NCBI GenBank assembly: GCA_013433145.1
Contig: CM024191.1
Coordinates: 1,070,501 to 1,134,500, forward strand
Origin: Ascaris suum
Taxonomy: Eukaryota > Nematoda > Chromadorea > Rhabditida > Ascarididae
Direction of reading: 5' to 3'
Length of the DNA: 64,000 nt
Positions 47,412 through 61,000 of the stretch are shown in pieces. A model generated the notes under the pieces. That model made no database searches and was not told the origin of the DNA. It worked only from the letters and a program-made list of their open reading frames with translations. Position numbers and translations under genes: made by a program. Positions within the stretch are counted from its first letter, which is position 1. Each line of letters begins with the position of its first letter.

Positions 47412-50400
47412 CTAGAACAATCATGAATTAAGCAAAATATAAGAGTAGCATACACATCATGATTTCATTGCTCTTCACCAACACAACACGACAACACAAC
47501 GTACCCACTACAAGTAAGTCACGAAACGACAAGTCAAACAGCGACCATCGTTTTCAATGCGCCGATAAATTTATGCTCACTTTCGATCATAAAGTCGCAT
47601 AAACCAAGTCAATAAATTTATTTATATATGTGAAATGTACGCCATACTTGGAAGCCAACCACGCTGCTTACATCACCTCAAGCGAGAAATCCTAACAACA
47701 AAAAGAATGGAAATTCTGAAACGATGAATAGTGATAAAAAGGGAAGAATACTACAAGAAACGCCTATCACGTTGAGATAATAAATTACTTTAAAGTGATC
47801 AAAATGACAAGCTTTATTAGTAAAATGCAAACTTTTTCATCGCCATCTTTCGAGTTTTCTTCGCCTGTTTTTCTTCGTGGAATTCGGAAAGGCCTTGTTA
47901 GCTCATTTGTGCCGATCTCCATAACTTCATTGAATCACTAATCAACGCTCACTGAAAAGAAACCAATTTTATGAGAAGGAATTAAACGTTCATGAAGAAA
48001 AGAATTAAACTTTCATGCAAATAAATTTTCACATGAGTATTAAAAATAAGGGTGAAAGGAGCATTGGCTGAGAGTAAAATAACGTCGGCAATTCCTATTT
48101 ACTCAGATTAGACGAAGCGATAAAGGTGAAGCGATATGAGCAATGGACTCTACAATGCTTAATTTATGCTCATCAAAGACATAACAAAAAAAAAATTAGT
48201 TCATTCCATCAGAAAGTTGTCGATCAATCATTTGTGAATAACTCATCAATGAATAAATTCAGAAAAGTGAGTATTCATCGATATCTCTACAAAATGCGCT
48301 AAGCGTCATACTGTTCAATGATGGTCGCTAGGCCTCTCATTTTGTGATTCACTGCCAATCATATTTAAATGAATTGTCAAATACAAAGGACATGAAAGAC
48401 AGAATCACCGAATTAAACACCTCACACTATCCCATTAATAAGCGAATAAGCAAACGTATAGCCATCTGTGTGGCACTACAATGTTATAAGAGATGATCTG
48501 AGGGACGATAACCAGTCAATCGAAGAAGCACATCGTGCCCCAATATCACCAACTTTCACCTCAAACAAGCCGCTCCGCCCCTCTCCTCTTGCGGCCAATA
48601 AAACGAAACCATACTGGAAGCAAATGCTAGTGCTAAAGCGACCACTTCAAGAACTACAAAGTACGTTTCAAAAACAAACAACATTGCTACGCAGTATATA
48701 AAAGACCCCAAATTCAGCAATGACAGACAGACGGAAGTGAACAATACAGCGATGAGTGCTAATCGCCAAAAGTTCGATCAATCACAGTTTTATGGAAAGT
48801 CCATCGAACACAAACCACCCCACAAAAAATTGACTGTGAATATGCGCAGCACTTTATTCCATGTGAGAAAGCTCATTTGCAGGTGTTTTGCGAGAAGGGG
48901 GAGGGAGGGGGTAACAAAACGAGAGATCTAGGCGGCTCAAATTCTGTGAAACAAAAAATTATAGCATTATTTTTATTGATGCTTGGATATCTTGGATATC
49001 AAGTGGTTCGGCTCCCCGTCACTGACGTCATTTGAGAAAGGTAACGCCCAAAACAACAAAGCATCGGTCATCATTCATACCAACGCTCAACACTAGAAAA
49101 ATTCCGTCCTTCGAATACCACTAATTGCATTTGGCCGATAGGATGGTGTTAGTTATTTTAATTGTGGGATGGAATGGATATTGCAAAAATATTTCATCGA
49201 TAAAGTCCCATCAATATCAACACCGATTTATTCGATTCCGCAATCACAACTTCGCCTTCACACTTTCTTAATCTGTTCATACGAGAAAATATTATATCGG
49301 ATGAAGTAAACATCTTGCAACAATGATTACAAACGTGAAACGCATTCAGGAACAATCGCCTCGTTGAAGCGATTCGACAGGTATCAGTGGATCGTCGTCG
49401 CTTTTCTCACCTAGCCTTTTAGTAACAAACGGCAGTAGAAAACAAACATTTCGGGAAGGTGAGATAAAAGGCATAACACCTTGCAGTATAAGGACACGGT
49501 AGATAATAAAAACAATAATGTCCCCTCCCCCTTCTCGCTCCTAAAACAACGGCACTTTCTGTTCTAGTTATATTATAACGTTGGACGCAATTAACCACTG
49601 CTTCTTACCTTTGTTCTGTGGATATTATCGCCCACTATATGCCCAAGAGGGCAGTCCTTCAATAACAACAGACAACGAAAAAGTGCAACGAGTTGCTGTC
49701 AAGCGAATTAATTACCTGCGTGAGGTGAATCCACTGTTTTTCACGTCTCACATACAACACTTTTATTAATGACTTGCTCAATTCAACTAGCGACGGTCAG
49801 GTAGCCTTTATAGACTGCCGACTGATAATATACACCCTTAATCAACAACAGTTATATCCATAAATCGCCACGTCTACCATTCCCATCGGGCGTTAAAAAC
49901 GATGTATATCTGTTCCGATGAACTTATCTTGATAGTGGTTGTAAATGTAGGATTCACATCTTACTTCACAAGCTGCCATCATAAGAATAAAATGTTGATT
50001 ACGGTGCATGTGCCCTACTTAAGCTCCCAGGAATACTGATAGGTTTTTGAGGTGCACTTATCCACATTCTTTACCATCTCTTTTGATTTGAATATATGCA
50101 GTCTAATTGGTAAAGAACTAACTCAGTTAAAAAAAGCAACATATGTACAACCGGAAACCAAACGAAAAAATTCTTCAATAAAACCTCTCGTTAACAAATA
50201 AGCGATCTGATGTTATCAGAACAAATGCCCATTCGAGCATTATGCGAACGAACAGCGCCACAAATAATCAAGACCGCGAGAGGAAAAGGGTGGATAACTT
50301 GAAAATAAAGGTAAGCTCAGCAGTAAAGCAATTCAGCACCTAAGAAAAAACTCAGAAACTTCTACGTTCACGTATTCAAAAAACTTCCAGACAGAAATTA

Positions 50401-53400
50401 ACAAATTGATCATCATTTCGCTGTGTGATGTGGTGAACTTGGCTTGGAAGAGGTGAGAACGGAAATCTGACCAAAGATCTGAATGGTCACCAAAGACACA
50501 TTTAATAAATAAACGAAATTTTTTCAGTCAACAATATGTGATGCACATAAACCTAAAAGGTAATATTTCTGATTTCCAACTGAAACAGGGTCAGCGCCGA
50601 ACAGAAAGGGTGGAGGAGGGAGGAGCAGAGAGGTGGGTGATCCTTTTCAGCGTTTTCTCGCGCTACAGGTCTACACTCCTTTATTGATTACCTGACGCCG
50701 TAAGCATTAGTGTGTGCTAAACGGATCGTTTTGGCGGTTTATACTTTCCATATGTGCAGCAAACTCGAGCTTATTGGAGATTTCCGTCGCTGAACCTTCT
50801 CAGAGTTCTATTTGTAGTTTTATTTTGTTTTGGGCGCAGATGAAGCTCCATGCGAGTTTACACCGATGAGGAATCTCTCTCATAAGAGGCAGCTTTCCAT
50901 CCGCGACATGACGCATACACCCGTCCTGCTTTCTCTAGCAAGAACATGACCACCCATGCATATCGATCGATCCACCAGTTGTTTATTAACACCAGTGCGC
51001 AATGCAACGGGCACGAAGTCCGTACTAAAGCCTCTCTCAAGAGTCACCATAAATGTCCTCGGAAAATTACTGGATCCACATACGCAGCAACAAGATGGCA
51101 GTAAGAAAGATGGCTAGAGGTGGTTTTAAGACAGGTAGGTTAAAACCTCTCAATGGCGAAAGACAATGTGAAGCAACTCAAAAACTTCCGAGTGAGCGCT
51201 GATTCCAGATAGTGTTATGGAAACATGCTATTTGGTTATAGCCTAAACAATGAAAACTATAGAGGTAGCCTTCTTGCCCAAACGGTAGAAACTGTAGATT
51301 TCTGCGTTTCTGTGAAAATCGATCAAGTCGCGTGACAGGCTTCATAAATGAAAGTTGGACCTAACTACGAACGAACGACATAAACTAATATTAGAGTACG
51401 GCGCCTCAATTATTTTCATGCACCACGCACCGTAAACTCCTTCGAAAGTACTAAGATATGCTTCTGGAGAGCGTACACTGTTGATGTGGTATATGTAGAA
51501 TGAAGCACATTATGCCAGTGATAGACGCTAATGCTTGTAAATTTTATCAATGACCTTTGTGGATATGGGAAGTGAAACGGTGATATGAGTTCATATTTCG
51601 ATTGGCTTCGTCCTTTTATCACCTTAACAGCCATTTACTTCGAAGAAGATCATATACTTTAAGAGACGAAACTTGTCGTTTCTTCAAGACATTATACTTC
51701 TTATGTGAAAAATCAATGATTTCTCCTCAAAACCAATACTATTACAAAAAGCACTTATTTGTGTTTAAATAAATGCACTTGAAAGCATATCTTTCAAAAG
51801 TTAATTCAAAAAGAAAGCCGCCAACGCAATTAATAAGAACTGAATGAATTACGATCAGAGCTGATTCTGTGAAATGAGGAGATATGCAGAACAACATAAT
51901 GAAGTAGGTTCTTTTATTGTTCCCTTCTACTGCACTGCTAAAATATGCAAGTAGTTTGTGGGTTTTAATCGAATTTGACCTCGTTTGTGAAGGCGGATTT
52001 AATTAAAAATCTTTAAAAGATGAACAGAGTTCAATTCTGGTCAGAGCTGGCGTCTGGTCATAGGTCAAGCTCTGTCTAGGTTGCGAGAAAGGCCGGCTTG
52101 CCCATAACTCTCCAAACTTTCACATAACACATCTTATGCCCCACCTCATTCATTGCGCTACCAGCTTTAATGTCGATGAAATGAAGTTACAAGGGACTGT
52201 TTTTATGAAACGACCATCATAAGCACAACCTTTTTACCAAGCACCTACCACTAATGAATAATTCTGGCTGAGGGCACATCGGTTTGATGAACTACACGCA
52301 GATAGTTCTATACATGTCAAGAGGCCATGCAACAATCCAGAAGTCTGACTCGCAACAGTACTTTAAATTGAAACAGTAATGAACTGTGCGTGCTTGAAAG
52401 CTTTTATCGTATCCTCTTATTGCGATCTTGCCACAGAGCATGTTAATGAATTGCATCAGATATGTGCTGATTTCAGAACTGAAAATAATGTTCTTTCCCT
52501 CTTCTCCCATCACCTCGGGTATACTTTCGAATTCTCTCGCATTCAACGACGACGTCAGACCTCATTTAGTGATATTTTGTTCGAAGGTATATCGGAAAGA
52601 TTTGTAACAACCATGTGCTCGTTAATGACATCTGCTGTGTTATCAATTTTCGAGTATACCGATATTACTTATTCTCAAACCAGTGATCATCGTTGCTATG
52701 TAAATTTAAAAACTTTAGCAAACCATTTACATAAAAACCCCCTAATTTTGGACCATTGCGGTCATTATTCCTTAAAAACCTGCACATCAGAGATTGCAAA
52801 ACGAGGTAATCGGAAGCTATCGCTAATTCGCAAGCAGTAAACTTTGCTAAATGGAGGACGCACTCATTCAATGTTAGCATTTTATGAACCCACTACGCCC
52901 TTAATTCCTTTGCCCTGAAATCTGCGAATTTTGAACTATTGAGGAATCCAGTGATGATACAGCAAGAGGCCACGTGAAGCTTTCCACCAACAATTCTACT
53001 GACACCAAACTGGTTAGAAAACCGATAACGGTAGTTTCATACCGATCTCATACTTTTAACAAATATTTTAGAAGAAAGATGAACCGGTTAAATTACTGTA
53101 AATTTCAAAGGAAATAAACGCAAAGATAAAGATATTGGTAGAAAGTAAATTTTCACTCAGTTAGAAGCTAACAACAACGAAACACGTCAAAATTTTGATG
53201 CGAAAATCGTGAAAACGGTTACAGATAAATTCTCCGATGCCTCAACGTTACGAGGAGTTACACCCGGGTACTTCATCACCTTCCCACAGGATATGATTCA
53301 TAGCAAACATTTACGTCGTCACTAATGCCCAATATCTTCTATAAAAGCGCATTCGTTTAAAATATCGAGCAACAAACAGAAATTGATCAGAATCCGTTAG

Positions 53401-56101
53401 CTTAGAGCATCCCAACAGCTTATAAAATGCCCATTGCATGATTTGCTCGTCCTCCGGCCTACGTATATTTACCACCTACCATTTGAGGTTTGGCAAGATC
53501 CACCTGCTACTCACGCACGACTGGACATCGCATACGGAAAACATCATCAGGTGCTTTTTAGATGAAAATATTTGCACAGACATGGCGGTCCCCGATAACT
53601 GAACTTTGTTGGAACACTGTAAGCACCACCCGCCTTACGAGTTTCCTCTTTGAAAGCTGCTAGCTGACAACCATTTTACTGTACCCGGACATATGCAATT
53701 ATTCAATATCGAATTCGGCGTACCATCACTAGCAGAGACAAACAGCAACATAACTCTAATTTCGGAGGTGCTTCGAGTGAAAAAAAATGTGATGTTTTGC
53801 AAGTGGCGGCCTCTTTTGTCATCTCAACTACAGCGTGGAGTCGAAACAGGACGACAGCGAAGTGCATCTTTTCTTCGCTGGAAGTACCAACCACAGTAGT
53901 ATGGAATTTGGGCACAACTGCTAAACAATTTTTTGCAGCCTAAAACTTGTTACATGAAAATGGCGGCAGTTCCCCGAATCCTAACTTCTTCGGTGAGGAA
54001 TATCAACTAGAATGCCTAATACCTGAATCTCGCATCCCCAATAAAAATGGCGTTGCGAATACAAAAGGAATAGCGCCACACCCGTTAGGTGAGGAAGTAG
54101 GCGTTCCAAGATGCCGAATGGAAGTGGCAACAAACGCCAAGCAATTAGCAAATATGAGAGCAATGAAAGTCGGTAGTTTGCAATAACGCAAATGCGGAAA
54201 TGGTAATAACCAACACACATCAATCAGCAACCAATTAGTAAACGTAGATGTATTTCTTTTAAAAAACACACCTTTAAAAACAATAAAGACATTTGCAAAA
54301 GAGGTGTTGCAATAAACCATACTGTACAAAAGCGAACCATAGTTGCTTAACAGTGCTTTCAGAGATAGCGCGCTTTCATAGAAGTGACCTTCATAACGCA
54401 ATGAAAGTTTAATCCCACGCGTTGCATAAATCCGAAAAAGCAGTGCTCCGAGTGAATGGAAAGAATCAACGCTGGCAAGAATTTTATGCTTGCTTCTATA
54501 ATCACCGCACCGCCCTCTAACAACACAAAGAGATCAACTCATATAATATTGAACGCTCAAAGAAGCACTGATGCACCACAGCAAAGCGTGCTTCCAGCAA
54601 CGGATCGACAACCTTCATTCACCCCACCCTAACCAGAAGCTGTATTCTGCAGTCATTAGATCATGTCTAGCAATTACAAGGCCAACATCCGACTGCTGTG
54701 CAACACTTTGCCGAGGTCAACACCACAACAACGGATTACTATTATATGCGGCAGTGAGGTACAAGGAAAGTCCGCCAAGAATTATCAGCGCCGCAGCCAC
54801 ATCACACAACACCGGAGATTGTGCGCGCATGAGCTTTAATATCGCCAAAATACTGCACTCTTTCTTCGACTTACCCACGCTTCCCACTTAGCGCCGACTA
54901 ATATCAGGAATTCAGCAAGGAAAAGAAGGATGCTTCGTACATCAACGCCATTTGTTAGGAATATATGCCACCAGTCGTTCAAGATCATCAATGAAAGTGT
55001 GTTAAAGTTCTGGGACACAATGCATTAAATTAGCGTCAATAAGAAGCCGAAAGCGCCAACTCTGGCCAAACCTTACAGCATCTGTTCTCTTGGTTTTCCT
55101 CATATTTCTGCATACCATATTATAACACCATAGCAGTAGCACGCTAACGACTCGTTTCTGAACTGAAACCATTAATAAACTTTTGGTTGTTTCCAACCAC
55201 ACCCCCATCTAGACCTCATAAACCAACGACGCCTCCTGATCTGTGCCCCAACCTTTAGAACTTGTCGACGCCCATGAATTATTTTCTTAATTGTTTCGTT
55301 CCGATGTTTTTTCTGCTTTCAAAAATCAAGACCACACCGGCGCAAAAAGAAGGGGAGTGAGAGCAAAGGCGAGAAAGCAGAGTAATCCAGGTGTGGTCAC
55401 ATAAATAAAGTACCATTTCCTAGCATGCTCAACCACATTATATGGCACCAGAAGCTGTTGTCAGCTGTTCAACGCGCAGAGGTACTCAACGCATGTGGAT
55501 TCACATTGAACTGTTCAATGCTCTTCGTCGGCCCAATAAGAGAGGCGAACGGATGAAAGCACACAGCACAACTTAAACAAGAAATTAGGTTAACGACCAG
55601 CGAAATAGCCATTTACATAAATCTTCAACAACAAACCGCAGTTTTGAATAAGGAGCAATATCCGGGCGGTGAAAGAACAATGGGAGAACCAGAAAGCAAA
55701 CACATAAACATTTCCTTAACACCCAACAATTAAACCGAACGAAAACGCCTGGCAGTGCAAACTCGGCGAGAATGGTCAAAACGCGCATGGCAAGCCGCCC
55801 TCCCAACAAATTCATGTAAAACAAACGAGCTAGCAAAACATAACTGCAATCGGCGCACAAAAAAATGGGTGGAAGAGGTGCGGGAGATGCTTATGGAAGA
55901 GGATGGATCACGATGATGGAGTAGGGAATAGCTTGCAAGATGGCCTTTGAACGACATCAACGATAACATCGACGATGCGTATCGAATCGACGCAATGGAA
56001 GAACAAGTTGAACGCGCATGAGGCAACAGTAGCAGCACTTCCTTCGCAAGGAGACAGCGGCTGAGACATCTAGCTTGCGTTTGTGAGCTCTTTTCACTTA
56101 C
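47412..56101. other. Long gene-poor stretch, possibly one large intron
   Basis: Exons at 56217-56102 and 47411-47293 are compatible in phase (0/0), so this may be a single 8.7-kb intron of the minus-strand gene. The plus strand is visibly A/C-rich, consistent with minus-strand transcription. A 153-codon plus frame (52379-52840) and a 15-codon exon-like stretch (55162-55116) were seen but could not be supported. Confidence 0.35.
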
Positions 56102-57497
56102 CAAGAATTCGCCCGAAGACGTAAACAGTTTTGAATGAGGCATCCCACGTTTCTTCATGTTACGATAGATCCTGGAGTGGAAGCGCCGAAACAAATCATA
56201 ACTTTCATAAGTACTGGCTATAAGAACGGCTCGTCGTCCCTTTGATGCTTCCAGCATTTGAAGCAGTTGAACTTGCCGCAGTCCCCAAACGAAATAAGTG
56301 AAGACGAAATCATGCGCGGGCAAAATAGCGCAGCCGAGCATTTATTGAAGGTAGACAACGCGGCAGTGAAAACAGCTTCAAATATTGAAAAAGTAAATAT
56401 AAGCGCCTGCAAGAGAACATCTCTACTCACTTCAGGTAGCACGACTGTCAAAATTATTTACAGTTTTCTGCTTTTCCTTCCTCCTCCTCCCCCCCCCCCC
56501 AGCCCTTCCTTCAAACACTGGCTGAAGTCTGCTCACCCTCTAACTTTGCGAATTCCATCAGCACATTTATCCGTCAAGCATCCTTTCGGCATAACTTTCA
56601 ACAGCGTTTCTATTGCAGTAGACCTCGCGAAAATCATATCTTGGTACGCCTCATCCAAAATTCCCAAACCTTTTACTCTCTCTTCTTCCCTTCCCCGCTT
56701 TCCTCTCCAATTGTGGTGGAGATACTCTAATAAGTGGTAGTGCTCCTGCTGGCGAGATGTTCAACACCCACGAGGAATCCCCGTTTTCGGAGATGGTTCT
56801 CGCGGAGGAAATTCATAATATTATTGGAATCCTGATTTGCTTGATTAATGCTGTGTGAAAGTGATCACCATTTGCGACGGAAGTTGGTAAGGCATAAGAT
56901 CCAACAGAAAAGAGTGAGGGGATGGGGGTGGGCATTAGGGGTTTATGTCACAAGAGTGGATATTGATGAGTCATTTGCAAAACCAAGAGAGTATCGGGGG
57001 GGGGGGGGGGGGTTGCAAAATAGTGATTATCCCATGGCAACAACGTTCAAGAAGGAGGTAAGAACATTATCAAAATTCAATGCGCGACAATCAATCTGGT
57101 CCCACCTGAAGAAGAGAAGGTAGAACGACGTTTCGAGTGCAAATATAATATCAACATAAAATTCTATTTCACAGGTTCACCAGTAAAAGATTGATGCCAA
57201 AAAAGCGCCTCAGCCCTCAACTCCTCAGCCCTAGACTTCGAAAGACAGAAAAACAGACAAACCCAAATTTCGCAGCGCGCAACCCTTTCGTTCCAAGACT
57301 TTTCAGCATGCCGCATGCAATAAAGAAACCAAGAAAACCGCATAGATCACAAATATTTTCTTCACCAATACTGTCATTAAATCGAAAGCCACTTTAACCC
57401 TCCCATTTTTCCCTTTCGCATGTTTATTCAAGGTGGTTACAGCAAAAGAAGCTATGGCATCCATACCCGTCTCTGATGTAAAATATTTAGTCAGCAT
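56102..57497 (-). CDS. Candidate N-terminal exons, probably of the proline-rich gene
   Basis: Exon 57497-57351 (ATG; ETGMDAIASFAVTTLNKHAK..., donor TTT|GTGATC), 56831-56768 (NNIMNFLRENHLRKRGFLV, donor G|GTGTTG) and 56669-56537 (LGILDEAYQDMIFARSTAIE..., donor GG|GTGAGC) join in phase 0, then 1. A further exon 56217-56102 (STYESYDLFRRFHSRIYRNM..., acceptor GTTCTTATAG, excellent donor TTG|GTAAGT) is phase-compatible with the exon at 47411. The join 56537 to 56217 does not close, so at least one exon is missing between them. The residues look like ARM/HEAT or TFIIS-N type helices; no family is claimed. The start may instead be an acceptor at ~57477 (TTTTACATCAG). Confidence 0.38.
56996..57012. 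repeat. G17 homopolymer
   Basis: Seventeen consecutive G between candidate exons at 57351 and 56831; G-quadruplex potential on the plus strand. Confidence 0.9.
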
Positions 57498-58062
57498 TCA
57501 GTGCATCACTTCCTAAACCACACAGAGCACAAACCATCATAATAAATACAGAAGCTTAGAATTTATCAAAATTTGATGCTGCTTTCATATAGTTTGATTT
57601 TATCAATCAATGGAATGACGTGAGGCGATTTGCTTGGCAATCGCTAACAAATTAATACGAAAAGCCCCGAAATACCCTTGTCACAGATAGCAATGAAAAA
57701 GCAAGCTTGTGTTCGATGCTCGCTAAAATTTATGCCAGATGCTCACAGCAGGAAGACAAGAGAAGCGCTGCATGCAGCAATATATGCGCACAGAGTGTGT
57801 AAGATTCCCTACAGAGAGGAATGGCCATCATGCGCAAACGCACTACTGCTTCTAATTGAAAGACCAAAGGAACAGCTCATTATGCAGTTTGCTTGCAAGT
57901 GCAAATATTCGCAAAAGCACAATAACCACATCCCCTATGACCGAAAGTAGTGCGCATGTGCTGAAGAGGACTACAACAGGCAACCATATAATCTTTAAAA
58001 CTCTAAAAAGGCGCCTCACTTAAAGGTAGATTTGTGGTAACGCGCAGCCGGAAATGCTCAAC

Positions 58063-61000
58063 TCAGTCTTCATCCGACCTTGCACTCTCCAGTTCGGCAG
58101 TGGTCATTAGCGCCGCTGGCGGCACTGTCACTGTGCCCCCATCAAACGCTCTCGTCGGGCTCATCATCGGGCCCGGAACGCCTTCCGGAATCGATGTTAC
58201 GTTCGGTGCTCTGCTTTGTACTCCTGAGAAATCATCTGTACGACGCATCCCAGACACGACACTTGAGACACTAGTTGTTTTCTCCTTGCGTTTCTCGCCT
58301 CTTGCACGACGTTCTTTCTCGGCACATTTCGCAGCGCTGTCCACCTGAATACAGAAACGGCTTGCTCAGTAGATTTCAAACTTCTTCACACCACCCATTT
58401 AACCAAATACAATAGCTCCATCATTATATTCGATTTATGGAACCTCTGCTGAATACGCGGAAGCCCAACTTCTCTAATAACCAAAACAGAGATCCTACTG
58501 AACAATTTCGAAAACATGGATGACAGGTAATATCAAAGGTGCAATAAACGTGTAACGTTCACCTGCACAAAGAGGGAATTATTAAACAGCTCAAATGAAG
58601 AATAAAATAACCACTTATCAAATATACCGGATATATCGGCTTAAAGTGTTCATAAGTTGGGCACAAGATTATTGTGTGCAACCCCCTCCCCACTCTCTAA
58701 AAACCAATACTTCACTGCCAAAGCGTGGAGCAAGCAACAGTGTACTCTGCGTATGACCGGGCGAAACAATGCAACTAACCTTCGCTCATCTTCTACATAC
58801 AAACGCACCATGCCGGAATATTTACAACGACGCGAACAGTTGGATCGCAAAAAGCAAAACGAAGTCCTCAACTGTCTTAATATTCAATAATCGATTTCGA
58901 GAACGCCGCTTGAAGTTTACTCCTTCACAAATTCAAATCCCAGCAGAGTAGGAAAGAGCTCAGAAATTATGCCCTCTTCTCAATGCTCCCCCATTCATCT
59001 TTAGGGACAAATGAACGAGAGAAAACCTTGCCCAAAAACGAAATAACACCACAACCGCAATCAGCTTTGCAAAAAGAATAAAAGATGACAGAACAGCGGA
59101 AGAAGCATATGCTGACGTAATTAAAAACAACTTCATAAATCGTTAACGGTGGTTCAGAAGTTTGCTATCCGAGAACGTATGCCTACATCTTCAAGAACAT
59201 ATCTGTTAAAGAGCACTCTGCTATAAATACTGTCTCAAATGCCACTCCCACAGAGAGGACAAAAATTCGCCCCAAATATAAACGCTCTCTTTGTCGAGCA
59301 CCTCGACATACGATACCACCGTGCTGTGATTCTCCGCAAGAAAAAGAACAAGTCCCATTACAGCACAAAAATGAAACTTTTGGCCAAGTTGTATTTTTCA
59401 ACAGCAATGCCATGACAGCATCTACAGCCATTAAGCGCAACCTGATCTAAGTGATAAAAGGTAGAGGAGGTAAAACTGGGTGGGATTCCTCACCTCAGCC
59501 TTTCCCCCTTCATCTCTGCCCTCCTACATCGTTCACTAGATATTAAGGACGATGAATGTGAAACAACAGCCTAAAGCAGCATAAGAAAACAGTGTTCACG
59601 TACTGCGAGTATTATGCTTCCTATTTACTGATAACATTACTGACTACGGAAGGTGCGAGGATGCTTGAAAGGAGCAATCACTATTGCTTGCGCATCGGCT
59701 AGTCCCCCAAAAACTATGAAAGAACCTCGTACTTCGTCACCCAGTATACACAGTTAATACAAGAATATAAAGGTTGTTCTATCAGCTAACGTCAAATGAA
59801 CAATAGCTATGTAACCCTCACAATCTTCACAGAACTACCACTTACCCACCAACCATATGGGTGTACCGCAAGATGCATCAACATCGACATTACGCGAAGA
59901 GCAACATCCGCCTCACCGACAACACGCTTACCTCAAGTGCCTTTGCAACAATGTCCTGGATTTTGCGTTCCATTTCTTCTTCTTCCTTTGGATCGTTGGG
60001 CAGTTTAGCACTGCTTGAGACCACACGTTTGTTGGATGATCCACCGCGCACCGAACGACTACGTGCGCGCTTGAGTGCATTCGTGCTTGTCGGTGCAGCT
60101 GCGGCAATAGTGCGAGGAATGTTGTATGCCGATGTCGGAAGCGCTGTTGTATAGGTGGGATGCACCTCTGTCGTCGCAGACATCAGCACATCATGCCCTT
60201 GGGCGATCGTTGTTCCATCGCCATTCGGCAATACCTCCATCTCAAATATTCTTTTAATTACATTCGCGCAACGTTAACATGCAAACAAAGGATTGAAATT
60301 TTACACATCTGTCACAGTGCTATTGGTTTCGCAGTCTGACATGCCCAATAATGAGAAGCGAATATTCACTTCAATCGACCGACAATTTGAACAGCATAGG
60401 AAACAACCACTCAGCCCTTGTGCATTCAAGCATATTAACTGCAGTCTTATACGCGACCACTTACAATATTGCAGTAATGATGGTAGTATTATTAGAAGCA
60501 ACAACTGTAACAGTAACGACAACATTAACAGAAACAACGATAATACTAGAGTAATAATTATTACTGTTATTATTATTGTCACTAAGTATTGCTAGTACTA
60601 TCATTACGCTAATAATAATTGATAATAATAGTCGTAATAGTTAATTGTAATACTAATAGTAATTACAATTACTATTCGTAACGATCGCAATGACGAGTTA
60701 TAATAATAAACGACAATAACGGTAATGGTAGTGGCAATAAACAGCAACAATAGTAACAAAGTTAATGACAACGATGATAAAAACGATATCAATTATACTA
60801 TTATACTGATAACAATAATAACAGTAAAAATAATGTTATCGGCAACATCAATAATAGCAGCAACAACAATACTGGGAACGACGGTAATAAACTAAAATAT
60901 ATATGCTGGAAAAGTCGCTTCAATTTTGAAAGCCTCGTGCAGCTACAACTTGAAAAACATTCGCGGCCACGTCATCATTCCTACGTTTAAATTGCGCGTC

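Noticed and set aside
46955..47431. 158-codon plus-strand open frame
   Set aside because: It overlaps two minus-strand exons that have splice sites and matching phases and encode basic, nuclear-type sequence.
52379..52840. 153-codon plus-strand open frame
   Set aside because: Length is near chance expectation for a 64-kb window at this composition. There is no recognisable motif, and the surrounding composition suggests the other strand is transcribed.
53947..54186. Hydrophilic plus-strand open frame opposite a hydrophobic minus frame
   Set aside because: No splice or family support; the two frames are mutual shadows and at chance length.
55116..55162. Exon-like 47-nt stretch (QKRVVSVLLLWCYNM), VHS-like in appearance
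   Set aside because: Good splice sites, but its phase fits neither the exon at 56102 nor the one at 47411; too short to support alone.
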